Source: Paramacrobiotus richtersi (Eukaryota > Tardigrada > Eutardigrada > Parachela > Macrobiotidae). From it: a DNA stretch of 32,988 bases. This document shows, piece after piece, positions 32,401 to 32,988 of the stretch. Position 1 is the first letter of the stretch. Each line of letters opens with the position of its first letter. The stretch lies in contig JAQGAU010000255.1 in the NCBI GenBank assembly GCA_034698045.1, forward strand, positions 1-32,988. Direction: 5' to 3'. The notes under the pieces were generated by a model. The model had not been told where the DNA came from and did no database searches. It was given only the letters and a program-made list of their open reading frames with translations. Made by a program: the position numbers and the translations under genes.

Positions 32401-32988
32401 CATCCGTTTCGCCCTGATGACTACCGATGAGCTGGTCCTGTGCATGAAGTCCGATCTGGTTTTCGAGGAACCCATTGTCATGGGAATGCTCAGCTTCGCG
32501 AATCTGTAAGTGTACAGTGAAAATGGCATGTATTACTTCTGTGGCTTATATGATGTTTATGGACAACTTTCGTAGTGATGTTGTTTGTGTTTGACCTACA
32601 GTTGTAGAGATCGGCTAAAGGTCACCTAGAAATCCTTAGCTTTCTGGCTGATATCGACTACAAAATTAACTGATTTTTGGAACAGTTTATATATCTCCAT
32701 TGTTATATAATTATTCTAATTATTGATACAATTCTCTTAATAATTGTAATCCATATCAATTTGTTTCCAAAAAGACTGCAGTTGTTGTGATAGAAAATCT
32801 GTTAAGACATTTCTTACTATGGTTTACACAGACTGAAATATGGTTTTATGGCGCGGTATCGATAAGTGAGCAATCGTAGTGTAGTGGCTGCAACAGTAAC
32901 TGCGTTCATCCCCCCCTAGTCATAACTTCGATGACCTTTAGTAATCAAAAAGGGAGTGGACGTGGAGGTTTTAATTTCTGTTAAACTT
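29470..32988 (+). pseudogene. BTB-BACK fragment D3 (intron 2 to exon 6, runs off the window)
   Basis: Starts in intron 2 (inverted motif at 29812). At 30016-30108 the first 10 bases of exon 3 are fused to the last part of exon 4 (codons near DFGSAVTLLGL), with in-frame damage. Intron 4 holds a large inverted repeat. Exon 5 (31209-31487) is fully open with good splice sites and differs from A at only 6 of 93 residues. Exon 6 (32308-32505) has 4 extra bases after KHDR, shifting the frame. Intron 6 continues past the window end, where exon 7 would be expected. A product is unlikely, although exon 5 alone looks undamaged. Confidence 0.82.
30610..30796. repeat. Long inverted repeat with nested direct repeat in intron 4 of D3
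   Basis: The left arm 30644-30700 (57 bp, starting CGATTAGTTCAAACTTACGC) is matched exactly by 30724-30745 plus 30762-30796, which are split by 16 unmatched bases (30746-30761). A 27-bp direct repeat, TAATAATTAATTCTATTCAC..., lies at 30610-30636 and again across the loop at 30699-30725. It is not present in intron 4 of A or B. Confidence 0.92.

Noticed and set aside
1-32988. CRISPR array, operon or prokaryotic features
   Set aside because: Repeats are not regularly spaced with unique spacers, and genes have introns and polyadenylation-type signals; this is eukaryotic DNA.

Overview
The window is animal nuclear DNA. GC-rich coding exons are split by long AT-rich introns (about 0.4-2.4 kb) with mostly GT-AG borders, and the proteins are animal types: a four-pass membrane protein, a rhodopsin-like GPCR and a BTB-BACK protein. 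The lineage cannot be fixed from sequence alone. A small invertebrate (arthropod or tardigrade type) is a guess only.

Layout, all genes on the + strand. (1) 22-3006: two-exon gene for a ~196-residue four-pass membrane protein. (2) 3947-9249: four-exon gene for a divergent class A-like seven-transmembrane receptor (~535 residues). (3) 9712-16637: seven-exon gene for a 489-residue BTB-BACK protein without Kelch repeats; all exons join in frame, and this is the only intact copy. (4) 17524 to the window end: a decaying tandem array of copies of gene 3. Copy B has exons 1-4 only, broken and interrupted by a 1.1-kb inverted-terminal-repeat element. Copy C has exons 3, 6 (truncated) and 7. Fragments D1 and D2 run from intron 1 to a truncated exon 3. 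Fragment D3 has an exon 3/4 fusion, exon 5, a frameshifted exon 6, and then leaves the window.

The main non-coding signal is a short motif, consensus ATCGTAGTGNAGTGGCT, found about 32 times on both strands. It lies in almost every intron and in the 3' flanks, both in the BTB array and in the unrelated genes before it. Several copies sit in longer, mutually similar sequence, so this is probably the core of an undescribed dispersed repeat. Its core fits the RNA polymerase III A-box, which makes a tRNA-related SINE possible but not shown. The array also holds several perfect or near-perfect palindromes and inverted duplications of gene pieces, which suggest fold-back or template-switch rearrangement.

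The three genes are unrelated in sequence, and nothing here shows that they act together. All exon models come from splice-site phase and protein continuity without transcript evidence.
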